A stretch of DNA of 64,000 bases from Callipepla californica brunnescens (GCA_023055505.1 JALIRH010000038.1:5340327-5404326), one strand, 5' to 3'; numbered from the stretch's first letter, positions 37,171 through 48,800 are shown. The notes: generated by a model from the sequence alone, not told the origin. Translations and numbers: made by a program.

Positions 37171-37674
37171 CAAGAGTGCTCTGAAAGACATGTTTCCCAT
37201 TTTATTATGTTGGCCCACGGCATTAGAGGTGGACACTGGTGGTATGGCAATAGAGGATGAACCTTTCCATCAGTATTCCATCACGTTTTGTTGCTGTGTG
37301 ACAGATGGCTGCAGAGGAGCAGTCTAGTAGAATGGCATCTGATGTGGAAATTACATATGAAACAAAGGAGTGTCACTGAATTGCACCCATTGATATTCAT
37401 TGATGCTTGCTGAGCATCTATGGATGCAGTGGGTGCTGCATTGTAGTGGGTGGTGCATTTCAATCATGATGACAGTAAGTCACAGATTTTTATGTGCGGT
37501 ATGCAGGCTCTTGTTCATCACTGGTGAAAATACATAGCTAGTGGTGGTGACTATGTTGAAAATACTGTTTTATAGTTGATAATCTGCTCCATCAAATAGT
37601 GTTATTTTGCTCTTTGCATCTGCTGTAGTTTCCATGGAAATAAGTAGGAGGCATTATTTTCAGAGCGACCTTTG
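37171..37674 (-). mobile_element. Mariner-derived MITE-like element, both ends present
   Basis: An element of about 504 bp with recognisable inverted ends. The left end reads GTGCTCTGAAAGACATG and the right end, reverse-complemented, reads GTCGCTCTGAAAATAATGCC. It shares internal order with the 25.8 kb and 53.2 kb copies. On the minus strand an ATGGAAACTACAGCAGATGC block lies near the right terminus. Near the left lies a decayed version of the transposase N-terminal region that remains readable at 53.2 kb. Its frame is broken and part of the region is deleted. There is no DDE/D catalytic domain, so the copy is non-autonomous. A flanking TA at 37169-37170 fits the mariner target site; the right flank is eroded. 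Confidence 0.78.
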
Positions 37675-39927
37675 AATAAGCAATATTCCAGTTTATGTAA
37701 GATTGTGTGAAAGTAAGTTCATAGGGCAGACTGTTGCATTTTTCATGATTCAGCTTTGATTCCACGGGTGTCTCTTTTCCTTCCAATATTATTTATTCAC
37801 TGTGTTTAGTTTGCTTTACAGGCATGGCAGCATTCATAGGGTAGACCTATTGAACCAAGCTGTAATAGATGTAATACATCAATACATTTGAGCTGAACAG
37901 CTTTAATTAGGCCTTCCCGGTCATTTCATCAATTCAGTGGAGTACCATTGGGATTTGGATAACACCATGCCTTCTGTAGTGCATGAGAATTACAGCACTC
38001 CCGCCCTGCTCTGCCAGTCACATCACAAGGTTAGGCAATCAGCATTAATTCATATAGTTGTGTCTGCATTCTAGAACATAAATTTACCTCTAACATAATA
38101 TCTTTGAGACCCTAAAATCTCTCCAACCTTAACATCAATTCAAAATTCAAGCCATCTTGAAACCTTCTTCTGCAACACTATGTTGTTCCTCAGCAGCAAA
38201 TTGAAGGTGTGCTTTAATTGAAGATTTGTGCTTGTGAGAAATAAAGAATTTATTTCTTGTATTTGTGTGGCAGATAATCTGCTAAAAAACACAGAAATTA
38301 CAAAACCCAAAGGTTGTTGTTCTCCTACTACAGTAGTTCACTTGATTTATATTTCTTTGTGATATCTATTTGTCAGACATATTATATTATTGTTATAATA
38401 CTACATAAACAAACCTGGAGCAGATATTCTATTTACATATGTAAAAGTATTCAAAAAGGAGAGTGCCTGATCCTTTAAGGATTTTTGATCAAGGACTTTT
38501 TCCAAGGCAATAAGGGGAGAAAAAAAAAAAGAGAGGAAATGATGAGACCTAAGTCTGGTCAGGAAAACAACAGCCACAGATGGGTTGTACCAAGTACTTG
38601 AAGGATCTGCAAAAAGTGTATTTGCTTGTGAACCTAGAGAGTGCTAACTGTAGGTATGCACTGGTGCACTTTGATCTTTACCATCCAGAGATTAAGGAGG
38701 AAGGGGACTCCATTGTCTGTGCCTTCTGTTCTGTGTGAATTCTGTTAAAGCCAGCGCTTGGCTAGGGCAGCCTGTGTGACCAGTTGTGTCAGTGCTCAGC
38801 TTTGTTACCAGTTGAACTCAGAGGTGAAAGCAGCAGGCATGTTCCCCATCCTGGTCAAAGATTCTGGTTCCCAGTCACTGGGCTGGGCCCCAGCAGAAAG
38901 GCAGAAATGGTCCTGAGTCAGAGGGTCTGGAGAATATGGTAACACTTCTCATTTTTCAGTTAACAACATGGATTAACTATCTGGCAGGATGAAATTCTCC
39001 ATGTTTAACAACTATCTGACTAACTGCAATATGAGTTGTTCCTTAGTTTTTTTGTTAGTTTGCTTGTTTGTCTACTAGACGACAGAGAACATGATATAGT
39101 AACCCTTCAGTAGAACAAAAGACATTGCATTACAGCAATAAACGTTTATGTAAAATAACCAGGCAGTCATTCCATGGCAATATTTAAACTGATTTAACTA
39201 CTTTTTACTGTAAAAATCTCAAAATAGTCATCTTTTTCATTTACGTGGAGCTGAACTGTCAAACTCTGAGATGGACACATGATGTATCAAAGATACAGCG
39301 AGTAGAAGAGAATAAATTGTTGTAAATAGAGAAATTCAATTGTTTAACTGCAGTTGGAAACGATTATAGATGGTAAAAATGATATCACCACATCAGTAAT
39401 TCCTTTCTGGGCAGTCAGATACATGAATATGAAGAAGAGTAAAAAATGCCTCTGTTACCATTCTTCTATCTAATTCAGGGATTCTCAGCAACAAAACCTA
39501 AGCCCAGACTTCAAAATACACTGTGTTGAAGTCCATGCTGCAAAGGCTATGTACTACCTGTCATGAAGGCAGATAAAGATAACTCCATTATCCCCTACAC
39601 ACTCCGAATGTTCTCCTACAATTGCAAAATATAAGGACATTCTTTAATTGTGATATAAAATTCTAGAGCTACTGGTAATAAAACAAATTACTGGAAAATG
39701 AGTTCAAGTGTTACCACATTTCCTTCTCTTGCATAGATAGTTCTAATTAAAATAAATAACAACAAAAGGACAGATAATCTGGATTAATTTTCTTAACATT
39801 GGCCCTAACTAGGTAACATTTCAATTCACCATAAAAACTACACATCTGCAAATTAGAAAGACAGTGAGGTACACTCTGTGAAGGAGACTGTATGTACTGG
39901 TAACAGCATGTGCTGGTAGCTGAAATG
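37675..39927. other. Unique sequence, no gene seen
   Basis: No repeat family recognised. A mildly GC-richer patch spans about 38560-38950 without recognisable coding content. Confidence 0.5.
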
Positions 39928-40760
39928 TTTCCTCCCTAGGTATAAGACTTTGTACTGTTCCTTGCTGACTTCATGAGATTCCTGTCTGTCTATTTCTTCA
40001 GGTTGTTTATTTCTTTCCAACTGGCAGCAGAACCCTCTGTTGTATCAACCACTTCTCCCAGTTTTGTGTCATCAGCAAATTTGCTGTGGACAGGCTGCAT
40101 CATCATTCAGATGGTTGATGAAGATGTTGAACAGAATCAGAACCAGCACTGACATAGATCTGATACTCCACTACTCCATAGTAGTACATCACTAGTTACT
40201 GGCCTACAACTTGACTTTGCTTCCCAGCCTGCCACCCTTTCAGCCCTGTCATTCAGCAGTATTTCAGTCCACCTATTTGTCTTCTCATCCAGCCCATACA
40301 TCCTCAGATTCTCTGTGAGGTTCCTATGGGACACAGTGTGAAAAATCTTACTGAAGTCTAGATGGGTGATATGTCTCTTCCCTTGCCAGTCATAGAACTA
40401 ACTTTCATCATAGAAGGTTAGCAAGTTGGTCAAAACTGACATCCCCTTGGTGGAGCCATAGTGAGTGTTACTGATGACTTTCTTGCCCCTCATGTGCTAA
40501 GATTAGTTGTTCCATCACTTTCCAGGGGAATCAAGGTCAGAATCACTGTTATGCAGTTTCCTGCATTCTTGTTCTTGCTCTTTTTGGAGATAGGAGTGAC
40601 ATTTGATCTCCTCAAGTCACTGAGTGCGTCATTCAATTACTGTGATTCTTGAAAAATTACTGAGAGTGGTCCAGCTTGCTAAAGTATTCCTGGACTTGGT
40701 CCTATCCCATCAAGAGTAAGAGTTCCTTGCTCTAGATGTTCCCCTGGTTCTCTGGATACT
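39928..40760 (-). mobile_element. Old CR1 internal fragment lacking its 3' end, minus strand
   Basis: About 830 bp of CR1 ORF2 region in reverse orientation. Plus-strand landmarks in order are CCTCCCTAGGTATAAGACTT at 39931, CAGTTTTGTGTCATCAGCAA near 40058, GATGAAGATGTTGAACAGAA near 40117, GTGTGAAAAATCTTACTGAA near 40336 and GAGTGACATTTGATCTCCTC near 40595. Unlike most CR1 copies it lacks the 3' UTR and octamer tail, implying later deletion or rearrangement. In intact elements this segment encodes the region downstream of the reverse transcriptase palm; here it is riddled with stops. It is older than the adjacent 41 kb copy and belongs to a different subfamily. Confidence 0.85.
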
Positions 40761-41062
40761 GGGATTCCTGAACCCTGGTCTTGCTAGTAAAGACAAAGAA
40801 CGCATTCAGATATGTCCCATTCCGCTCAGTAAGCTAGGGTGAAGTTAAACTTTTAATTTTCTGTGTTGTAACTAGGATTAACAACAATTACATGAGAGGT
40901 TCAAACAAATCATGAATTTGCTTAAAACTCATTTGAATTACAGTGGATAGTTGTCCAACAAAACTTGCAATGATATTTCCCTTATGTAAAATTGGTGGAA
41001 TTACGATTTTGCAGCTTGGCAAAATTTGGAATGATGCAATCCTTATGTCCAGATAGTAATTT
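40761..41062. other. Short unique stretch between CR1 elements
   Basis: No feature recognised between two minus-strand CR1 elements. Confidence 0.55.
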
Positions 41063-41860
41063 CAAAGAATCACAGAATCACAGAACTGTAGGGGTTGGAA
41101 GGGACTTCTAGAGATCACCTAGTCCAACCCCCCCACCAAAGCAGCTCCCTAAACCAGGTTGCACAGGTAGGCATCCAGGTGGGTCTTGAATGTCTTCAGA
41201 GAAGGAGACTCCACAAGGAGTCTTTCTGGGCCTCCTGTTCCATTGTTCTGTTGTCATTACTGTGAAGAAATTCTTATGCACAATTTTGTGGAATTTTCTG
41301 TGCTTCATTTTGTGGCCATTTCTCCTAGTCCTATCACCACACACTGCAGAGAAGAGTCCAGCCTCGTCCCTTTGCCTCCCACACCTTAGATATTTATAGA
41401 TGTGGATCAGATCCCATCTGAGTCTTCTTCTTTCAAGGCTGAACAGACCCAGATCTCTCAGCTTTTCCTCATAAGGAAGGTGTTCCACACCCTTTATCAT
41501 CTTTGTGGTCCTCTGCTGGACTCTTTCCAGGAGATTCCAATCTTTCTTGTACCAGAAGGCCCAGAACTGGACACAGTACTCCAGGTGAGGCCTGACCAGG
41601 GCGGAGTAGAGGGGGAGGATCACCTCCATTGACCTGCTGGCCATGCTCTTTTTAATGCACTCCAGGATCCCACTGGGCTTCTTGGCAACAGGGAACACTG
41701 ATGGCTCATGGCCAGCCTGTTATACACCAGGACTCTCAGGTCTCTCTCCTCAGAGCTCCTCTCCAGCAGGTCATCCCCCAACCTGTACTGGTGCATGAAA
41801 TTATTCCTCCCTAGGTGCAAGACTCTACACTGACTTTTGTTAAACCTTATCTGGTTTAAC
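41063..41860 (-). mobile_element. CR1 LINE fragment, well preserved, minus strand
   Basis: A 5'-truncated CR1 of about 800 bp, same subfamily as the 27290-28119 copy but inverted. The tail lies at the left (CAAAGAATCACAGAATCACAG), then GGGGTTGGAAGGGACTTCTA and AGTCCAACCCCCCCACCAAA. The 5' truncation is at about 41860. On the minus strand an uninterrupted frame of 196 codons runs from about 41698 to 41108. It represents the C-terminal end of the ORF2 polyprotein beyond the reverse transcriptase domain plus read-through into the 3' UTR. No catalytic motif is included, so it is not a functional protein. It sits head-to-head with another CR1 on the right. Confidence 0.96.
41839..41860. repeat. 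Perfect 8-bp-stem hairpin at CR1-CR1 junction
   Basis: GTTAAACC and GGTTTAAC form a perfect inverted repeat around TTATCT. It falls at the junction of the two head-to-head CR1 elements, so it may be a trace of how one inserted next to the other. Confidence 0.9.
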
Positions 41861-41874
41861 ACTTAGCTGGCAGG

Positions 41875-42728
41875 AAGTGTCAGTCTGCCTGGGGGAAGAA
41901 AAGCCCTGCAGAGTGATCTGGACAGGCTGAATTCTTGTGTTGAGGCCAGTAGGTTGAAGTTCCAGAAGACCAAGTGCTGGGTCCTGAACTTTGGCTGCAA
42001 GCCTAGGCAAAACTGTAGGCCTGGGGCAGAGAGGCTGGAAGACTGTGTAGAGAAAATGGACCTGGGGGTATTGGTTGACACCCAGATGAAAATGAGCCAG
42101 TCATTTTCCCAGGTGGCCAATAAGGCCAATGGCATCCTGGCTCATATCAAAAATAGTGCTGCCAGCAGGAGCAGAGAGGTGATCATCCCTCTGTACTCAG
42201 CCCTGGTAAGGCTGCAACTTGAGTACTGAGCTCAGTTTTGGGCCCCTCGCTACAAGAAAGACAGTGAGTCCATGGAGCATGTCCAGAGAAGGGCAACAAA
42301 GCTGGTGAGGGGTCTGGAGCACAGGTCTTCTGTGGAGCTGCTGAAGGAGCAAGGCTTGTTTAGATTGGAGAAGAGGAGGCTCAGAGGGGAGCTTATTGCT
42401 TTCTACAACTCCCTGAAGGGAGGTTGTGGTGAACTGGGAGTCAGCCTCTTCTCCCTTTTAACTAGAGATAGGACGAGAAGGAATGGCCACAAGTTGCGCC
42501 AGGAGAAGTGCAATTTGGGCATTAGGAAATACTTCTCTGAGAGAGTAGTCGGGTACTGAAACGGGCTGCCCAGGGAGGTGTGGGACTCCCTGTCCCTAGA
42601 GGTGTTCAAGAAACATTTAGAAATTGTACTGAGGGACATTGTTTAGTGGAAAATATTGGTGATAACTGAATGGTTGGACTGGATGATCTTAGAGGTCTTT
42701 TCCAGCTTTGGTGATTCTATGATTCTAG
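41875..42728 (+). mobile_element. CR1 LINE fragment, plus strand, different subfamily
   Basis: A 5'-truncated CR1 of about 850 bp in plus orientation. Landmarks are GCAGAGTGATCTGGACAGGC near 41909, CAAGTGCTGGGTCCTGAACT near 41970, GGACGAGAAGGAATGGCCAC near 42472 and CTGCCCAGGGAGGTGTGG near 42566. It ends GGTTGGACTGGATGATCTTA near 42673 with the tail GATTCTATGATTCTAG. Its 3' UTR (GAGGGACATTGTTTAGTGG near 42632) differs from the 41063-41860 copy, so the two come from different CR1 subfamilies. Plus-strand frames of 91 and 95 codons are broken ORF2 C-terminus; a stop interrupts near 42226. Confidence 0.95.
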
Positions 42729-44314
42729 AATCTGCACATGCTCTGTTCAGTATTCTATGACCTTCCAGAAGAGGGAAGAAGAAGGCGGGAGTGGCTCCTT
42801 TACTCTCCCATCTCTCTCACTGTGATTTATTCTCAGAAAGGTGCTAAATAGGCTTCACCAGGTAATAGCAACACCTTAGTCACTCACAGGTGATCCCACA
42901 GGTGAATGTACACTTTTCCTGCTGAGTGTTTGAGACATTAACTCAGCTCGGACTCTTACAAGATACTTCCCACTTTTTCATGCCATGTGTCACCAGGTCT
43001 CCTGCATCTTTCATCAGTTCCCACATTTTCCCCAGTTTTCATTTGTCACTTAAGTGATTACAAAGCCTGTCTTGTTGTCTTTGATATCTCTTGCCAAACT
43101 CAGTTCCAGAAGAGCTTTGATTTCCCAATCACATATCTGCATTCTTGGACAGTGTTTCTGTAGTCCTCCCAGATTACTTGTCCTTGCTTCCTCCTTATTT
43201 GTAATTCCTCTCTGCACCTTAATTTACATTACAATGTAATGTACATTCATGAGGGCCTCCTGACCAACATCCTGATCATTGGGATGGACCTTTCTTGAGT
43301 ATAGAGGATGTAATATTTCAATATGAACCATCTTTCTTGGGCTTCTCTTCCCTCCAGAGAAGACATAACAGAGTCTTAGGTTGGACCATATAAAAGAGTC
43401 TCCTAACTCATATACACATATTAAGAGCAGTAGTGACTCTTTGAGGTGAAGATGAAGGTGCTTTCCAGTGTGGAAGAATTATTTCATATTCTAAAGTACA
43501 ATTCCTGCATATGCTGCAAATATTGTGATGCATAATGTACCACATTGCTATGAACTTTGAAGCACGTAACAAGGCAATACTATCTTCAGTTCAATATAGA
43601 ATCTGTTTTTACAGCTTCCTGGGGAGTTCATAAAGGAATGTGGCCTGAAAATCCAGCGTAGCTATACTGGTTAAACATCCAGTCCATCCTTTTGAAACTA
43701 ACTGTTTGTACAGACATAACCTATTTAAATGGTCTCAATAATTACATTCTTGCTTGGCTCCTTTCTATGTGAAATGCTCTAATCTGATGTTTCTTTTTTC
43801 TACAGAAGTAGAAAGGATTAATCTGTAATTGCCTTGATTGAGACACTCAAATATTAATAACTACAACCTTAACAGGATTTGAATGATCCACAGTCTTTAA
43901 GGTACGATACTGAAATTCATACATAAGTCTTACTAGTCTTTGCTTGCTATCCTTTAGAATTTATAGTTACATCCTTTTTCCTCAGTATAGTTCTCTTATA
44001 TTTTTTCAAGTTAGTGAAACAGGAAGATAATAATATTTCGTTACTGCTGTTCTTGATAGTCAGTAATTTAATATAAAGGGCAGAAGTATAAAACTGTATT
44101 TGTTACAGTAGTTCATGTCAGCTACTCACACACAGTCAAGATCTAATTAAAATCACAGTTAATTTATTACACTACATAAAATCCTTCTCTCAATTAAAAA
44201 AAAAAGAAGAATTCAACAGAATTTGGCAATATTTCTACCTTTCTTTAGTTCAATTTTTAAATGTTTTATTGTATCTTGAGACAATTGGTAATCTGCCTGA
44301 AAAAAAGAAAAAGT
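42729..44314. other. Unique sequence, no gene seen
   Basis: No repeat family recognised. A near-palindromic run TTACATTACAATGTAATG lies near 43220. No coding region supported. Confidence 0.5.
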
Positions 44315-44335
44315 AAAATAAATAAATAAATAAAA
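44315..44335. repeat. Short (AAAT)n microsatellite
   Basis: About five AAAT units directly left of the presumed 5' end of the LTR-like element that follows. Confidence 0.85.
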
Positions 44336-44339
44336 CTAC

Positions 44340-44752
44340 TGTGGGAATACAAGAAAGTAAATTCAGATCAAAAGCTGTGCAGCAGGTTAAACAGCATGAG
44401 AAAGCAAGGCTGAGAACCAAGGATGCTCCAGGAGAAGAGGAAAACAAGTTCAAGTAAGCTGTGTGATGGCAGACCCTAATTGGAGGAAGAGTATGTGGCT
44501 TGGAACAATTCATGACCCTGATGGGATAAACGCCTGTATGCACGCTTAAGGACTGTCTGTGGAGTACTTAACTGACATGTAAAGGAGGATGGTTAAAAGA
44601 GAAAACTTGTGAATGTATATAAGGGATGTTAGAACCTGTAATAAACGATTTGGTTTGTTCATATTTGGGTTGTCATACTCCAATATAAAGGAGGGAGACA
44701 AGGTTCTTAGATTATGCGTAAACCCTGCGTGAGATTAAGAAGCAACGGTTCA
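44340..44752 (+). mobile_element. Candidate alpharetrovirus-like LTR, plus strand
   Basis: The block has the layout of a short avian retroviral LTR. It starts TGTGGGAATAC at 44340. A TATA box (TATATAAG) lies at 44616-44623, and a poly(A) signal (AATAAA) at 44640-44645 is immediately followed by CGATTTGG. The right end is GAAGCAACGGTTCA at 44752. The close TATA-to-AATAAA spacing and the sequence around them resemble the U3/R junction of avian leukosis-sarcoma-type elements. A TTGGTCCGACC sequence just downstream (44757) looks like a shortened tRNA-Trp-type primer binding site. The start is assigned only by the TG rule. No gag, pol or env frame is recognised nearby. Family unknown; recognition is by layout rather than by search. 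Confidence 0.45.
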
Positions 44753-45602
44753 AATGTTGGTCCGACCAGTTTATTACCAATATTGACCAGGGAGATGGGG
44801 AAGGCGGACATTGTTAAGGGTGATGGGGAAGGGAAGGAGAGGGATAGGAAAGATAGGAAAGAAGGAAGGATTTGTACAACTCGGGGAAAGTCACCAGCAG
44901 GATCCTAGGGGTGGTCCAGTTTACAGCAGCTCTGACAGTCCGAGGCAGATCAGGGGTGGCAGAATTGGGGAGAACAGCAGCAGCGACAGGCAGCCTTGAG
45001 CAGCAAGCTGTTGTCCTCGAGAAGCGGCACTGGGTCAGCACAGGAGAAGCAGCGAGGGGTCAACACCACAGAAGCAGCGAACAGTGATTGGCTCATTAGG
45101 GTTCAGATAGTAGAACACCTCGAAGGAGCAGCGAGGTCCAGGAGAAAGCAGCATGTCTCAGGCAGCAGGCCCAGGAGTGAGTTCAGCAGCAGGGAATCAG
45201 CTCATGAGGTTACTGATGGAAGAACACCAACCAACACAACAATCTCATTATGTTTGATCCCTCTTTTATCTTCCATTTTTCTTGCCTCCGTAACAAATCC
45301 CATGCTAGGATGCCAGGCAAGCATCTCCTGAGATGGCTATCTCCCCATGCAGATGAGTATCACACAAAAGAGTGTTCAGCGGCCATTGAACTGCAGCTTA
45401 TCTCTCTTTCGTTGCCCCAGGACATGCCCATCTGCTTGTCCCTTAGACAAAGGATTTTGCAACCCTTGCCCAGGACTAGCTTGGACATGTTTGGACATGT
45501 TCATCAGCAAACTTTGAGGCAATGGTATAAAATAGTCTCTTACATGGGTCTGTGCCCTAGATGCTGAAAACCATACCAGACTCAGGAATAACTAGTCACA
45601 GA
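44753..45602. mobile_element. ERV leader-like or second LTR block, GC-rich
   Basis: A GC-richer, AGCAGCGA/GCAGCAG-rich stretch unlike its surroundings. Immediately after the plus-strand LTR candidate it reads like a retroviral leader. On the minus strand, however, an AATAAA lies near 44772 and the segment 44671-45295 is bounded TGTCAT...GTAACA, so a reverse LTR is also possible. Towards the right, a TATAAAAT box near 45528 followed by GGGTCTGTGCCCTAGATGC resembles yet another LTR promoter. The duplication TTGGACATGTTTGGACATGT lies near 45481. Plus-strand frames of 111 and 105 codons have no recognised domain. I can say it is probably retroelement-derived but not resolve its structure. Confidence 0.35.
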
Positions 45603-45608
45603 CTAGTC

Positions 45609-45678
45609 TCCTTTTTTCCTTTTTCCTTTTTCCTTTCCTTTCCTTTCCTTTCCTTCCTTTTCCTTCCTTCCTTCCTTC

Positions 45679-45724
<46 letters not shown>

Positions 45725-45760
45725 TTCTTTTCCTTTATTTTCATTTATTTCTCTTTCTTC

Positions 45761-45824
<64 letters not shown>
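45609..45824. repeat. Composite pyrimidine microsatellite ending in (CTAT)16
   Basis: About 215 bp of almost pure pyrimidine on the plus strand. It passes through CTTTT, CCTTT, CTTC and CT units, then becomes 16 perfect CTAT units at 45761-45824. It begins just after the retroelement block. The repeat is expected to be polymorphic and hard to assemble. A 90-codon serine/leucine/phenylalanine-rich frame across it is an artefact. Confidence 0.97.
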
Positions 45825-48800
45825 TTTTATTAATGTGCATGAACTAAGATGAAAATCATCCAAAATATGCATACCCAACTGGTTTCACAATATCTGAGTA
45901 CTTCATTTGCTTCACTCTCTGTAATTCAAGATTTTTATACTTTTCTTTTTCATGAGATGTCTGTTTAGATTTTCAGTAGCTCTAAAGTGCAGCTCTCCAT
46001 GTCCTTAGTACTGTTAGTACAATTTCTTTGGTGTCCTTAGAGTCCAAAATTTAGCCATCTATTACATCATGGCACAGTAATTTCAGGAGCTTTTGGACAT
46101 TATGTAGCTTGAACTGGAAGGGTGGAAGAGCATGTTGAGAAGTGTGAAGTGGTATCTTTCACAGACTAACAAAACCCTGAGAACAGATAGTCCCAGGATA
46201 AGAGTGATTGGCAGCTCCTGCAGCTTTTGGTCCTGAACAGCTGCCCATGGCAGCCAACCTGAAAAGTTTCTTCTAATTATCACAACATTTACAATCAACT
46301 GAAGGGACCAGAAGGGACCACAATTGAAAAATCCTTTTGTAAGCTACTTAAAAGTTTTCGTGGATGACACAAAGTCTGCAGTCTGATCTTTGCGACATTA
46401 GACAGTCTAGCAGTAATAAAAATAAGAGTGTTACTGCTAAGCAATTAAATTATGCTAGAGAAATACAGTAAAATGTTTATTAAGGCTGTTTGCTGTGGAA
46501 TATAGGAAACCTTTTAATAAGAAAATACTGAAATACTGGATACAAATTAACCTAATTACTGAACTTAAATGTTTGCTTAAGTCCTCTCTTGAACCACCAT
46601 GGTAATGATTGTTTAGATGTATTTAACAGATTGCAGACTTTGCAGAGAGGGAAGGAAAATGAATCCTGATATACTCTGCGGTACAGTCTGAAATTGTGGA
46701 AACCTAGGTCACAATTAGTAGGCTACAAAAAGGTTGAGGAATATAAGGAACAGCCATGCAAAGCTTCATATTCCAGAATGAAAATTCAAATGCTTGTTCT
46801 TCTGTCCATTCCCAACTGGAATTTTCCCTGAAAAAAAATCATCCTATGTAGTATATGTGGTAAGGTACTTGTGCGACTGACATATATCACAAAAATTGTG
46901 TAGTAATTAATGAGAGCATAGTAAAAAAAGAAATCATATTAAGTTAAATATGAACCATTTTTTACATGCTCGATAATTTTAATTACATTTAATATTATAT
47001 ATCAAGGTTAAAACATATCCAGTGTGTTTATCTAACATTCTACTAAAAATAAATTCAATGCTTTTTTATGATATATGTAAATATACATAATTATAAAACA
47101 CCTCGCAACAGGTTATTGAACTCAATGCATTTTTTATAGAATATTTGTTTTACAATAACAAAAATTATTGTTTTAGCCTAACAGTACTGTTTAAAAGATA
47201 GGACCTGTGTAGGCTGTGTTTTCCCTTCTCAATAGTTTTCGAGGTTTGGTAAACAAACAAACAAACAAACAAACAAAACACCAAACCACAGCTGACATGA
47301 TCTACTGTCAGCAATAACTTCAAAAGAGATAAGACTGCATGTCTTCCAGACATCTTCATAGTCATTACCAACAATTTCTCACCAAAAGAAAAATGTTTTG
47401 GACATATAAGCAACATATAAGGTAGAAATCTTTTAGATCTTTGTGTAATTAATCAATTAATTAATTTGTCATAGGGAGTTTTAAATGTGTTTGGTTATAA
47501 ATAGACTGTAGAGTTGACACAGCCAGTAAACAGTATATAGCATTTGCCCCCACTTGAGGAACTTATAACCAGAAGAAAGGAAAATCCCTTCCAAAATAAA
47601 GAAACTTCATTGAGAAAAAAAAAAAAGAAAAAATAATGCAGATGAAGAATTCATTAAAGTTAATCTGATTACATCGGCTTAACATATAACTTTTAAAGTA
47701 TTCTGGTGGTTGTAACATTACAGTTAACATTATGATCTGCTCTTAATTATGTTATTTGCCTAACCAGTTTTGTTCTTTTCTTCAGAATCTCTGTATCACT
47801 TTGGGAAAGGCACCAAATATCTTCACATATCTGTTTCCACATTCATAAAAAAATTACAGTAATAATTCTGTCACTCAATGAACTGTTGTCAGGATTAATT
47901 AGTATAGCTGCCAGGTCTAAGAAAGACTTTGTTATTTGTAAGTCAGAAATGAGTAAAATACTGTAGCTATCTCATTAGCTTCAGTTAGGGTTTTGGCTGG
48001 CTGAATACGGAGTGCAGTGTTAGCTTTTTATCATCAAACAAGATGTTGTACTGTATTTTGATTCTCCTATTTTTAGGAGGCTGGATTTTTTTCCTCTTTT
48101 ATTTTTCAGTCTGATTTTATGTTTGTGCGTGACTTTAAGGAGAACAAAAAGAATAAACATAAACCTAGAAACTGTCAAAACCTCTTCACATGTTCTTAAT
48201 TGCACCCAGAACCAATTCTGTGGAATAATGAGAAGTATGGTAAATATTCCCTATACATATGCTGCATAAAATACAATTTTTCAAGACCTTGTTCCAGTAT
48301 AAGCGGAATAGTATTCATTTGGATTGATATCAGCTACACTTCAGGTTAATCACGCTTACAGCTATCACAGAGTGGTGGCACAGAGAAGCTGAAATGAGAC
48401 TTTGCATTTAATGGCTGGAATTCTATTTGCTACAAACTGATAGCAGGTTTGGCAACTGAATGATGTATTTCCGGAAATGGGAAGATGTCCTAGAAGTAAC
48501 TTATGGCTCTTTCCAAAGATTTATTAAAACTAAGTTGACACTTGCATCACTGATAGAGGTAATTCTGGAGCTCTTGAAATGCTACTGACCCTAAGATAAT
48601 GAAACTACCACCTTGTGCACATTTGTATGCTGTGGCATATAGTGTAGGTTCATGGTTTGGAATGTGAAATTCTATCATTATGTGCTGAAGGAATTCATAC
48701 TAGTAAGTGAGGGCAAATTCATAGACTTGAAGATATTTCAGGAAAGGGTAGACACAGCACTCAGAACCAAATGAGGGGCTGTGTGAATAAACAATGATAA

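Noticed and set aside
41108..41698. 196-codon minus-strand open frame
   Set aside because: It is the C-terminal tail of CR1 ORF2 read through into the 3' UTR. It has no catalytic domain and its siblings in the window are broken.
45561..45833. 90-codon serine/leucine/phenylalanine-rich frame resembling a membrane protein
   Set aside because: Produced by the pyrimidine microsatellite.
46083..46380. Possible CR1 match around GATGACACAAAG
   Set aside because: Only one short motif agrees and the flanking order does not follow CR1.
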